Part shown: in pieces, positions 1-7,491 of the stretch
Numbering within the stretch: the first letter of the stretch is position 1
Layout: each line of letters starts with the position of its first letter
Assembly: GCA_017551765.1 (NCBI GenBank)
Contig: JAFZKV010000050.1
Span: 1 to 37,244 of the forward strand
Reading direction: 5' to 3'
DNA: 37,244 nt
Source: Bacteroidales bacterium
GTDB taxonomy: Bacteria > Bacteroidota > Bacteroidia > Bacteroidales > P3
The notes under the pieces: model-generated
The model's database searches: none
Told to the model about the DNA's origin: nothing
The model's input: the letters and a program-made list of their open reading frames with translations, nothing else
Position numbers and translations under genes: made by a program

Positions 1-23
1 CCAGCAAAAGTAATCAAACAGTT

Positions 24-1061
24 ATGAGAGTCCTCTTCCAATTAGGACATCCTGCCCACTACCACCTCTTCAAGAACACCATCGCCGACCTGCAGCGCGA
101 CGGTCACCAGACCTATATACTCATCCGCAAGAAAGACATTCTGGAAGAGTTGCTGCAACAGTCCGGCATGCCCTATACCAATATTCTGCCCAGCGGAAAG
201 AAGTCTGCATACACCTTGCTCCTAAGGCTTTGGCGCGTATTTTGGTTTACTCTCACTCATCGGATTGATGTGCTTGTAGGCTCCACGCCCGAAGTAACAC
301 AAGTGGGCTGGTTGCTGCGACGCAGGTCGGTCATTATGGCGGAAGACGATGCCGCCATTGTGCCGCAATTCATCAAGGCCGTGCGGCCCTTCGTCGACCA
401 ATACCTCTCACCCGTATCATGCAACAACGGACCACTTGAGAGCAAAACGACACATTATGAAGGCTTCCACAAACTTGCTTATCTGCATCCTAACAGATTT
501 ACTCCCAGCAAAGAAACGGCGGCACAATATGTCGACATCTCCCGTCCCTACTTCCTGCTGCGCTTCGCCAAACTCAACGCTTACCATGACATCGGCAACC
601 ATGCCCACGGCATAAACAATCGTGTGGCACAACAACTCATTGACCGACTGCTTCCACATGGCAATGTATACATCACTTCAGAGCGGGAACTACCCCCCGA
701 AATAGAGCAGTACCGTTTGGTCATCAACCCATTGAACATCCACCATGTGATGGCCTTTGCCACCCTTTACATCGGTGACAGCCAAAGTATGGCCGTAGAA
801 GCCGCCATGCTGGGCACCCCCTCGTTGCGGTTCAACGACTTTGCCGGACGCATTGGAGTGTTGGAAGAGCTGGAGCACAAATATATGCTTACCTTCGGCA
901 TCAATTCCGCGCACCCCGAAGAACTATATGCCAAAATCGACGAGCTGCTGGCCACTGAACACCTGCGCGAACTATTCCAGCAGCGTCGGCAACGGATGTT
1001 GGCTGACAAAATTGATGTTGCCGACTTTATCACACAACAGATAGAACAATTTGCACACTAA
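24..1061 (+). CDS. DUF354 family glycosyltransferase-like protein
   Basis: The 345-residue product matches the DUF354 family in length and start (MRVLFQLGHPAHYHLFKN). DUF354 proteins resemble GT-B glycosyltransferases and UDP-GlcNAc 2-epimerases and usually sit in capsule or exopolysaccharide loci. The C-terminal half has a GDSQSMAVEAAMLGTP segment (about residues 250-265), which looks like the nucleotide-sugar-binding loop of GT-B folds. No signal peptide or membrane segment is visible, so it is probably cytoplasmic. The ATG is the first in frame after the window start, and only 5 bp separate its stop from the next gene, so the two are probably co-transcribed. The substrate cannot be told. 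The family call is firm; the enzymatic role is inference from family and neighbours. Confidence 0.85.
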   Translation: MRVLFQLGHPAHYHLFKNTIADLQRDGHQTYILIRKKDILEELLQQSGMPYTNILPSGKKSAYTLLLRLWRVFWFTLTHRIDVLVGSTPEVTQVGWLLRRRSVIMAEDDAAIVPQFIKAVRPFVDQYLSPVSCNNGPLESKTTHYEGFHKLAYLHPNRFTPSKETAAQYVDISRPYFLLRFAKLNAYHDIGNHAHGINNRVAQQLIDRLLPHGNVYITSERELPPEIEQYRLVINPLNIHHVMAFATLYIGDSQSMAVEAAMLGTPSLRFNDFAGRIGVLEELEHKYMLTFGINSAHPEELYAKIDELLATEHLRELFQQRRQRMLADKIDVADFITQQIEQFAH

Positions 1062-1066
1062 TACCG

Positions 1067-2002
1067 ATGGATTTCACCATAGAGAAATACAGGGAGCTAT
1101 TAGAGGCGCTGAAGAAGCATAAAAGTCATAGAATCAGGCATGATGTGGACCTGCGGCCGGAGTTTTCGCTGCGGGTGGCGCAAGTGGAGGCTGAAATGGG
1201 CTTTAGGGCGACGTATTACTTTCGTTCTATGCACTTTGAGTCGCACGCAGAGGTCATTAAAGCCATCGTGGCGTTAGGACACCAAGCAGGGTACCACTAC
1301 GAGAGTCTGACGACCTGCAAGGGGGACATGGAGGCGGCCTACGAGGACTTTTGCCGGAACCTGGAGCGGCTGCGTGGACTTGTGCCTGTCAGCACCGCCT
1401 GCGCACATGGCAGCCCTCGTTCACCCTACAACAGCCAAAGCATGTGGGAGTCACAAAGTCGAAAAGTTACAGAGTTGCAAAGTCACAAAGTCACAAAGTC
1501 GCAGAGTCACAAAGTCACAGAGTTGCAGAGTCGCAAAGTCACAGAGTTGCAGAGTCACAAAGTCACAGAGTCGCAAAGTCACAAAGAAAAGACACTCTAC
1601 CACTCTGCCACTCTGCCACTCTGCCACTCTATCTACGACATCCATGCGTTGGGGATTGAGTATGAGCCGATGCTGGATACGGATTTCTCGAAGACGCTGT
1701 ACCTAACCGATACCGGACGGCGGTGGGACGGATACAAGGTGAGCGTGAGGGACAAGGTGCCACAATACCAGGAGCAGTGGCAGCAAGAGGGGCTCGTCTT
1801 CCATACGACAGACGACATCATCCATGCACTCAACGACATACACCACCCCATACACCGGAAGGAACTGCTCATCAACACGCATCCGCAGCGTTGGATGCCC
1901 TTCGGGATGCAATGGACCGTGGAGGCCGTGGGGCAATGGTGGAAGAACCAAGCCAAGCGACTTATTGTCAACTCCCACCCAACGCCTACTGTTTTTCAAT
2001 AA
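1067..2002 (+). CDS. Polysaccharide-deacetylase-like protein with in-frame octamer-repeat insert
   Basis: The N-terminal part has the metal-site motif RHDVD (about residues 24-28) and a GHQAGYHYESL segment, both typical of the NodB-like polysaccharide deacetylase fold found in sugar-modification loci. The C-terminal part (YDIHALGIEYEP to RLIVNSH) reads as a normal continuation. Between them, about residues 129-189 are encoded by two arrays of 8-nt repeats (1450-1585 and 1593-1632), giving a low-complexity VTKSQSHK-like peptide followed by SATLPLCHS-like residues. The insert is 183 nt, exactly 61 codons, so the frame is kept. Without it the protein would be about 250 residues, a natural size for the family. 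Whether the enzyme tolerates the insert is unknown. The gene lies between a DUF354 gene and the export genes, so a glycan-editing role is likely but unproven. Confidence 0.72.
   Translation: MDFTIEKYRELLEALKKHKSHRIRHDVDLRPEFSLRVAQVEAEMGFRATYYFRSMHFESHAEVIKAIVALGHQAGYHYESLTTCKGDMEAAYEDFCRNLERLRGLVPVSTACAHGSPRSPYNSQSMWESQSRKVTELQSHKVTKSQSHKVTELQSRKVTELQSHKVTESQSHKEKTLYHSATLPLCHSIYDIHALGIEYEPMLDTDFSKTLYLTDTGRRWDGYKVSVRDKVPQYQEQWQQEGLVFHTTDDIIHALNDIHHPIHRKELLINTHPQRWMPFGMQWTVEAVGQWWKNQAKRLIVNSHPTPTVFQ
1450..1585 (+). repeat. Octamer array, 17 units of GTCACAAA type
   Basis: Seventeen consecutive 8-nt units with consensus GTCACAAA; variants include GTCGCAAA, GTCACAGA, GTTGCAGA and GTCGCAGA. The array lies inside the deacetylase-like coding region. 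Eight is not a multiple of three, so three units encode eight residues (VTKSQSHK type) and all three forward frames are open. Confidence 0.95.
1593..1632 (+). repeat. Octamer array, 5 units of CACTCTGC type
   Basis: Five units: CACTCTAC, three CACTCTGC, and CACTCTAT. The reverse complement of the unit, GCAGAGTG, matches the rotated unit of the upstream array (GCAGAGTC or GCAGAGTT) at seven of eight positions. The two arrays therefore form an imperfect inverted pair separated by 7 bp (1586-1592). Confidence 0.93.
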
Positions 2003-2011
2003 TTTAAAGAT

Positions 2012-2059
2012 CGTTCTTCGGTCGTTCTTCGGAAAAAAGCAAAGAACGACCGAAGAACG
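2012..2059. repeat. 18-bp perfect inverted repeat built from 11-nt units
   Basis: The left arm 2012-2029 and right arm 2042-2059 are perfectly complementary with a 12-nt spacer. Each arm holds two direct 11-nt units of TCGTTCTTCGG type. It lies between the deacetylase-like stop and the export lipoprotein start. No U-tract follows the right arm, so it is not an obvious intrinsic terminator. The motif CGGAGTCATATTGG follows at 2084-2097 and recurs after the palindrome at 14710-14812. Confidence 0.9.
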
Positions 2060-2149
2060 ACCGTCGAAGTGTCGTCGAAATGACGGAGTCATATTGGCAA
2101 TGGGTTGTCGGAAAAAAGTTGAATGTTTAACATCATTTAACATATATTA

Positions 2150-2161
2150 CCCCCCCCCCCC
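2150..2161 (+). repeat. Poly-C tract of 12
   Basis: An uninterrupted run of 12 cytosines lies 54 bp before the ATG of the polysaccharide export lipoprotein, in otherwise AT-rich DNA. Tracts of this length are prone to polymerase slippage. No convincing TAnnTTTG box could be placed relative to it, so an effect on a promoter is only possible. Confidence 0.9.
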
Positions 2162-2215
2162 GCACAATAAATATAAATTATTGCGTTGTATTTTAATTCG
2201 CGTTAATAATATAAT

Positions 2216-2986
2216 ATGCGCACAAATTATAATAAAATAGCATGGATGGTAATCGTGGCGACGCTGCTGCTGTCGTCGTGCGTCACCTCGCGGCGCGTGG
2301 ACTACCTGCAGGACATGACCCACGGAAGCCAGATTGAGATAGAGAACCGTTTCGAGGCCACCATCTCACCCTACGACGAGTTGACCATTGTCGTCACCAC
2401 GTCCAACGCCACCGAATTGGACCTTGCAGCCCCCTTCAGTCTGGGCAGCGAGGAGGGCTTCCTGGTGGATGTAGACGGCGACATCGACATGCCGACGCTG
2501 GGCAAACTGCACGTGGCAGGCCTGACGCGCCTGCGCCTGCAGGACACGCTGACCTACCTGCTGCAACAAGGCGGCTACCTGAAGGACCCCTTCGTGAATG
2601 TGCGTTTCAAGAGCTTCAAGATATTCTTCCTCGGTGGCGGCAAGGGCCAGGTGCTGAACATCCCCAACGAGCGCTGCACCTTCCTCGAGGCGCTGGCGAT
2701 GCTGGGCGATGTGGACATCTACACGCGGCGCGACCACATAGCCGTGATGCGCGAGGTGAACGGGCGGATGGTGATGCGCTATCTCGACCCACGGTCGAGC
2801 GACGTCTTCAACGACCCCTTCTTCATGCTGCAGCAGAACGACTTCATCATCACCCAGACGATGAACAGCGGACAAATGCGCGGCGAAATAACCTATTGGA
2901 CAGGCATTGCCAGCACACTGCTTTCGCTGGCGTCGCTGGTGACCTCCATCGCCTTGTACCAAGCAATGACAAAAAACTACCAATAA
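2216..2986 (+). CDS. Wza-type polysaccharide export outer-membrane lipoprotein
   Basis: The 256-residue product begins with a lipoprotein signal peptide: a hydrophobic stretch (residues 8-19) and a lipobox LLSSC with the acylated Cys at residue 22. A poly-export domain follows (about residues 45-130, ISPYDELTIVV and VDVDGDIDMPTLGKLHVAGLT), then a SLBB-like segment (about 140-225, FFLGGGKGQVLNIPNERCTFLEAL). A hydrophobic segment near the C-terminus (about 228-248) fits the terminal helix of Wza-like proteins. Such proteins form the outer-membrane channel for capsule or exopolysaccharide and partner with a Wzc-type kinase, here the next gene only 9 bp away. The 213-bp region before it carries a palindrome and a poly-C run, so it may have its own promoter. 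Confidence 0.9.
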   Translation: MRTNYNKIAWMVIVATLLLSSCVTSRRVDYLQDMTHGSQIEIENRFEATISPYDELTIVVTTSNATELDLAAPFSLGSEEGFLVDVDGDIDMPTLGKLHVAGLTRLRLQDTLTYLLQQGGYLKDPFVNVRFKSFKIFFLGGGKGQVLNIPNERCTFLEALAMLGDVDIYTRRDHIAVMREVNGRMVMRYLDPRSSDVFNDPFFMLQQNDFIITQTMNSGQMRGEITYWTGIASTLLSLASLVTSIALYQAMTKNYQ

Positions 2987-2995
2987 CCGACAACT

Positions 2996-5440
2996 ATGGC
3001 CGACGAGAACAAAAACAGAGAGCTGTCGTTCCTCGATGAAAAGAAGGGACCGAAAGTACACGTCAAGGATGTGCTGTTCATCGTGCTGCGCAACCTGCAT
3101 TGGCTGATTATCTGCGGCGTGCTGGGTGCCGCCATCGCCGGCTACACCGTCCGCCACCAGAACCGAGTCTACTCCAGCAACGCACGCGTGCTCATCAAGG
3201 GCATCTCGACCGGTGGCGACAATACGATACGCGAAGCGTCGGTGAAGAACATGTTCTCCACCCGCACGCTGTACAACAGCAACATCAACAACGAGATGAT
3301 GATACTCACCTCGAAATCGGCCCTGACCGAGGTGACGCAGAACCTCAAACTCAACATCTTCTACACCAGCAAGACCCGCATCGTGGGGCGCGAGAAAGAC
3401 CTCTATGGCGAGTCGCCCTTCACGGTGGACTTCATAGACAACGACGAGGAGGATTATGTCAGCTTCGACATCATAGCCAAGGACGACAAGATGTGCGACA
3501 TCAACCTTGGCGAACAATACGAGCCGATACACGCCGCCTTCGACGACACTGTGGCCACCCCGTTTGGCCGCGTGGCGGTACACCCCACCTGGTTCCTCAA
3601 CCAAAGCTACTATGGCACTCCCATCCATGTGGAGCACCGCAGCATGACCGCCACCTCCGAGCGCTACCGCGCCGCCCTGCAAGTGGGACGCGACGACGAC
3701 TTCAACTCCATCATCTACATCGTGCTCAACGACCCGTCGCCCATCCGTGCTGCCGAGGTCATCAACGAGGTCATCCGCGTGTACAACGAAGGGGCCATCA
3801 AGGACAAGAAACGCATCATTGCCGAGACCTACGACTACATCAACGGACGTCTGCAACTGCTGCAGACCGACTTGGGCATCCAGGAGAACGCCCTGGCGGG
3901 CTTCAAGCGCGAGCACCAGCTGCTCGACCTGTCGTCCTTCGGCCAGAACTACTTGGCCACCAGCATCCAATCGTCGGAGGAGATTGAGCGCTTGCGCAAA
4001 CAACTCTCCATGGCCCGCTACCTCATCCAGAGCAACGAGAGCAGCGACGAGGCGCACCTGATACCGCCCACCAGCGTGCTCGACGACGAGAACATCATGC
4101 GCATGATAGCGCAATACAATACGCTGGTGCTGGAGTTGGAAAAATACGACACTCCAAACAACCCCACCGTGAAGGCCAAGCAAGCCGAACTGAACCAGTT
4201 GCGCGTGAAGATGAACCGCATGCTTGACGTCTATGTGGGTGTGTTGCAGGAGCGCATTGCCGACGCCCAGATAGTGGCCTCGACCGCCACCAGCAAGATG
4301 AACCAGGTGCCGCAGCAGCAGCTCTATCTCGAGAACCTGGAGCGCACGCAGAAAATCAAGGAAGAACTCTACCTGCACCTGCTGAGCCGCCGCGAGGAAC
4401 TGATGATCAGCCAGCCCTCCATCGAGCCCAACGGCAAGATACTCGACCCCGCCCGCATCAACCGCACCCCCATTTCGCCCAACGAACGCAAGAGCACATT
4501 GATTGGCTTGCTGCTGGGCCTGATGGTTCCGGTGGCAGTGTTCTTCGTGCGCCGCCTGTTTGACACGAAGGTGAAGTTCTACAACGACGTCATCAACGGC
4601 ACCACAGCCCCCTTCCTGTGCGAGATACCGGGCCGCGACAAGAGCGACACGCGCGAAATGGTGGTCACCGACGGCGAACACGACGCCCTGTCGGAGTCGT
4701 TCCGCTTGCTGCGCACCAAGGTGGACTTCCTCGGCAACAGCAACGAGAAGAAGAGCAAAGTCATCATGGTCACCTCGCTGATGGCCGGCATGGGCAAGAC
4801 CTTCATCTCGTCCAACCTGGCCGCCACCTTCGGCATGGCCGGCAAGAAAGTAATTGTGCTCGACCTCGACCTGCGTCGCGGCTCCATGACCCGCACCTTC
4901 TACTCGCGCAAACATGCCGGCATGTCAAACTACCTGGCCGGCAAGACCAACGATTGGCACTCCATTGTCAAGAAAGACCTCGTCAGCAAGAGCGTCGACA
5001 GCATCTTTACAGGCCCCATCCCGCCCAACCCGACCGAATTGCTCGACAACGGCCGCTTCGAGGCACTCATGGAGCAGCTGCGCAACGAATACGACTACAT
5101 CATCCTCGACACCGCCCCCACAGGCATGGTGGTCGACACCGATATACTCAAGCCCTACGTAGACACCACGCTCTTCGTTATCCGTGCCGACAAGTTCGAC
5201 AAACGCATGCTCGCCGGCATCGAAGACCTCTATCAGAATCACTCTTTCCCCAACATATCCATCGTACTCAACGACGTGCATTACAAGAAACTGCTGCCGC
5301 TTGAGCGCAAGTACGGTTACGGCTATGGCTACGGCTACGGTTATGGCTACGGTTACGGTTATGGCTATGGTTACGGATACGGCTATGGCTATGGTGAGAC
5401 AGAGGAAATGGAAGAAAAAGTAAAAAAGAAAGAAAAGTAA
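2996..5440 (+). CDS. Wzc-type tyrosine autokinase / polysaccharide chain-length regulator
   Basis: The 814-residue product joins an N-terminal Wzz domain with two membrane helices (about residues 35-52 and 500-523), a long coiled-coil-rich periplasmic part, and a C-terminal cytoplasmic BY-kinase domain. The kinase has Walker A (AGMGKT, residues 597-602), Walker A' (VLDLDLRRG, about 622-630) and Walker B (IILDTAP, about 702-708). BY-kinases control polymer length and export by cycles of autophosphorylation on a C-terminal tyrosine cluster. Here that cluster is 14 perfect YG dipeptides (residues 773-800) followed by an acidic and lysine-rich tail. The position directly after the Wza-like gene supports a Wza-Wzc export pair. 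Confidence 0.93.
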   Translation: MADENKNRELSFLDEKKGPKVHVKDVLFIVLRNLHWLIICGVLGAAIAGYTVRHQNRVYSSNARVLIKGISTGGDNTIREASVKNMFSTRTLYNSNINNEMMILTSKSALTEVTQNLKLNIFYTSKTRIVGREKDLYGESPFTVDFIDNDEEDYVSFDIIAKDDKMCDINLGEQYEPIHAAFDDTVATPFGRVAVHPTWFLNQSYYGTPIHVEHRSMTATSERYRAALQVGRDDDFNSIIYIVLNDPSPIRAAEVINEVIRVYNEGAIKDKKRIIAETYDYINGRLQLLQTDLGIQENALAGFKREHQLLDLSSFGQNYLATSIQSSEEIERLRKQLSMARYLIQSNESSDEAHLIPPTSVLDDENIMRMIAQYNTLVLELEKYDTPNNPTVKAKQAELNQLRVKMNRMLDVYVGVLQERIADAQIVASTATSKMNQVPQQQLYLENLERTQKIKEELYLHLLSRREELMISQPSIEPNGKILDPARINRTPISPNERKSTLIGLLLGLMVPVAVFFVRRLFDTKVKFYNDVINGTTAPFLCEIPGRDKSDTREMVVTDGEHDALSESFRLLRTKVDFLGNSNEKKSKVIMVTSLMAGMGKTFISSNLAATFGMAGKKVIVLDLDLRRGSMTRTFYSRKHAGMSNYLAGKTNDWHSIVKKDLVSKSVDSIFTGPIPPNPTELLDNGRFEALMEQLRNEYDYIILDTAPTGMVVDTDILKPYVDTTLFVIRADKFDKRMLAGIEDLYQNHSFPNISIVLNDVHYKKLLPLERKYGYGYGYGYGYGYGYGYGYGYGYGYGYGETEEMEEKVKKKEK
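5312..5395 (+). repeat. 14 hexanucleotide units encoding (Tyr-Gly)14
   Basis: Fourteen TAYGGN units in the last part of the BY-kinase gene. Codon use is mixed (TAC and TAT; GGT, GGC and one GGA), so the peptide is perfectly regular but the DNA is not. This points to selection on the protein repeat rather than a very recent DNA slippage event. Confidence 0.95.
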
Positions 5441-5472
5441 TAAAAGGACCCAACAAGGTACTATTATATAGC

Positions 5473-6897
5473 ATGAAACGAACACTCTTCATACTCACAC
5501 TGTTGCTTGCGACACTCTCAGTGTCGGCACAGAACTTCGCTCGAAGAGGATTTGCCCTCGGTGCTGACCGCGACACATTACTATATATCATTGCATCTCC
5601 CTTCGACAACTGGTACATCACACTTGGTGCAGGCGCCCAAACCTTCATCGGCAATGAGCTTGAAGCCTCGGCCCGCCAAAACAAACTGAACTACAACCTC
5701 AAGGCCGAAATCGGCAAATGGATTATCCCCGATGTGGCCATCTCCCTGCGTTTCTCCTACTTCGAAGTTGACGGTCAGAGCAAGTACGGCCTGCAACCTT
5801 TTATTGATTACACACAAGACACTCCCAACGAAAACGGATACTATCCCTTCCACGCCCACGCTGCAGCCCTGATGGGATACGTGATACTTGATTGGACCAA
5901 CTTCTTGAGCGGCTATGAGATAGGCCGCCGCACACACCTGCATGTCTTCTCGCCCATCGGCCTGGGCTTCTCCATGCTCCACGGCAACCAGCGCAACCCA
6001 CGTGGCGAAGCCATAGGCGCCTTCCGCAAGAATTGGGAGCTGTGCTATGGTGGAGGTCTCGGATTTGAGTATGAGGTGAGCCAGAAGTTAGCCCTTTGCC
6101 TTAACTTTGAGGTGATGGGCTCTGAATCCACCTGGGACTGGTCGCCCTACGACAACAGCTATTCGCGCTTCGACATCATGCCTTCGGTGACCTTCGGTGC
6201 CCGTTTCAACCTGCTGAAGAACGTCACCAAGTACAACCCCCACACCAAACTGTCTTCGCGCGAGAAGGTGAACCACGAGTTTATCTCCTTCGGCACCCAC
6301 AAGACCGTGTCGACCCTCTCGGGACGCATCGATGTGCTGTACAATCACCTCGACTCGATGCAGAACCTGTCGGATATGCGCATCCAGATTGACTCCAGCA
6401 TCATCGACTCCATCACCACCGAAATCAATGCCCTGCAGTCGCAAATCGACTCTATCGAGTCCTCGCCCTACCGCAGCCGTCCTCCCGCCAACGTGATAGA
6501 GGAACTCATCAACCTCATCCCCGTTGACAACATACCGGCCACCATCGTCTACTTCCAGCTGGACAAGTATGACCTTGACTTCAACGGTCGCCGCCGCCTG
6601 CAGAACTTCGCCAAGGAGTTGTCCCTGATGGATGATACCGTGGAGTTCTTCATCATCGGTGCCGCTGACTCCGTCACAGGTACCATCGCGCACAACCAAT
6701 GGCTCTCAGAGCGCCGCTGCGAGGTGACCTACCGCGCCCTGGTGAACAACTACGGTGCCGACCCCAACCAGCTTATCACGGTCCCCGTGGGCGGCATCAC
6801 CGAATACGAGATGGAGGAGAACAACCGTATGGCACTCGTCATCCTGCGCACCAGCAAGACCGAAGAGATTATCCGCCGCTGGACACGGTGGAAGTAA
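5473..6897 (+). CDS. OmpA-family outer-membrane protein
   Basis: The 474-residue product has a clear signal peptide (residues 1-19, ending SVSAQ). Next comes a beta-rich part with alternating aromatic residues (about 20-260), likely an outer-membrane barrel, then a short coiled region (about 275-335, HLDSMQNLSDMRIQIDSSI). The C-terminal OmpA-like domain (about 350-470) contains IVYFQLDKYDLDFNGRRRL and LSERRCEVTYRALV, resembling the peptidoglycan-binding fold. The canonical NxxLSxxRA helix appears as NQWLSERRCE. It starts 32 bp after the BY-kinase and ends at a strong hairpin, so it probably closes the polysaccharide operon and may anchor the export complex to peptidoglycan. That last point is inference. 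Confidence 0.85.
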   Translation: MKRTLFILTLLLATLSVSAQNFARRGFALGADRDTLLYIIASPFDNWYITLGAGAQTFIGNELEASARQNKLNYNLKAEIGKWIIPDVAISLRFSYFEVDGQSKYGLQPFIDYTQDTPNENGYYPFHAHAAALMGYVILDWTNFLSGYEIGRRTHLHVFSPIGLGFSMLHGNQRNPRGEAIGAFRKNWELCYGGGLGFEYEVSQKLALCLNFEVMGSESTWDWSPYDNSYSRFDIMPSVTFGARFNLLKNVTKYNPHTKLSSREKVNHEFISFGTHKTVSTLSGRIDVLYNHLDSMQNLSDMRIQIDSSIIDSITTEINALQSQIDSIESSPYRSRPPANVIEELINLIPVDNIPATIVYFQLDKYDLDFNGRRRLQNFAKELSLMDDTVEFFIIGAADSVTGTIAHNQWLSERRCEVTYRALVNNYGADPNQLITVPVGGITEYEMEENNRMALVILRTSKTEEIIRRWTRWK

Positions 6898-6912
6898 AAC
6901 GATAGACAGAAA

Positions 6913-6948
6913 GAGGGGGCCGCGAAACATTCGTTTCGCGGCCCCCTC
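6913..6948. terminator. Bidirectional intrinsic terminator between convergent operons
   Basis: A 16-bp perfect GC-rich stem (6913-6928 with 6933-6948) and a 4-nt loop. On the plus strand it is followed by TCTTTATTTT; on the minus strand the purine-rich left side gives a TTTCTGTC tail. It sits between the OmpA-family stop (6897) and the last skp stop (6965), so it can end both transcripts. Confidence 0.92.
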
Positions 6949-6964
6949 TCTTTATTTTAAACTA

Positions 6965-7474
6965 TCAGATACCGAGTTTTTTCTTCACCAGAGGCATGAT
7001 GTCGTCGCCACCCTCATCATACAGCGTGGCACCGGTGCCAGAGTCAAAGATGTAGGAATAACCACCCTCGCGAGCCACCTCCTTGATGGCATCCTTGGCG
7101 CGCTCGATGAGCGGTTTGAACAGTTCGGTCTCGCGCTCCTGCAGCTGCTTCTGGGCGTTCTCACCAAACTCCTGGATACGGGCATTCATATCCTGCAGCT
7201 CCTTCTGCTTGGTCTGGCGGATCAGCTCCGTCCAACCCTGCTGGTTCTGCATGTAGTCGTTGTAACGGGTCTCCAACTCACTCTGCATGGACTTGAGCGT
7301 CGATTCGAGTTCGGTCACCTCTGCCTGCAGGACAGCCTGTGCCGAGTCACGGCCCGGAATGATTTGCATCAGTTCGGTCGAGTTGATGTGGCCGAGCTTA
7401 GGATTCTTCTGTGCCATTGCGTTGCCGCTGAAAGCCAGCAGGCAGATGGCAATTGCAATTACGGTCTTTTTCAT
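6965..7474 (-). CDS. OmpH/Skp family periplasmic chaperone, second copy
   Basis: The 169-residue product has a signal peptide (residues 1-22, ending AMAQ), a short beta strand with the OmpH-type start GHINSTELMQIIPG, then a long charged coiled-coil (about residues 45-135) and a closing segment YSYIFDSGTGATLYDEGGDDI. Skp-family trimers hold unfolded outer-membrane proteins in their helical tentacles on the way to the BAM complex. It follows another family member and bamA, the usual Bacteroidota arrangement. It is the last gene of the operon and ends at the terminator at 6913-6948. Confidence 0.9.
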   Translation of the reverse strand: MKKTVIAIAICLLAFSGNAMAQKNPKLGHINSTELMQIIPGRDSAQAVLQAEVTELESTLKSMQSELETRYNDYMQNQQGWTELIRQTKQKELQDMNARIQEFGENAQKQLQERETELFKPLIERAKDAIKEVAREGGYSYIFDSGTGATLYDEGGDDIMPLVKKKLGI

Positions 7475-7491
7475 TTTTCAGTAGTATTGTT

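Noticed and set aside
2366-4915. Minus-strand open frame of 849 codons over the export and kinase genes
   Set aside because: The plus-strand frame has clear families and motifs; the minus-strand translation is His/Val/Ala-rich without domains.
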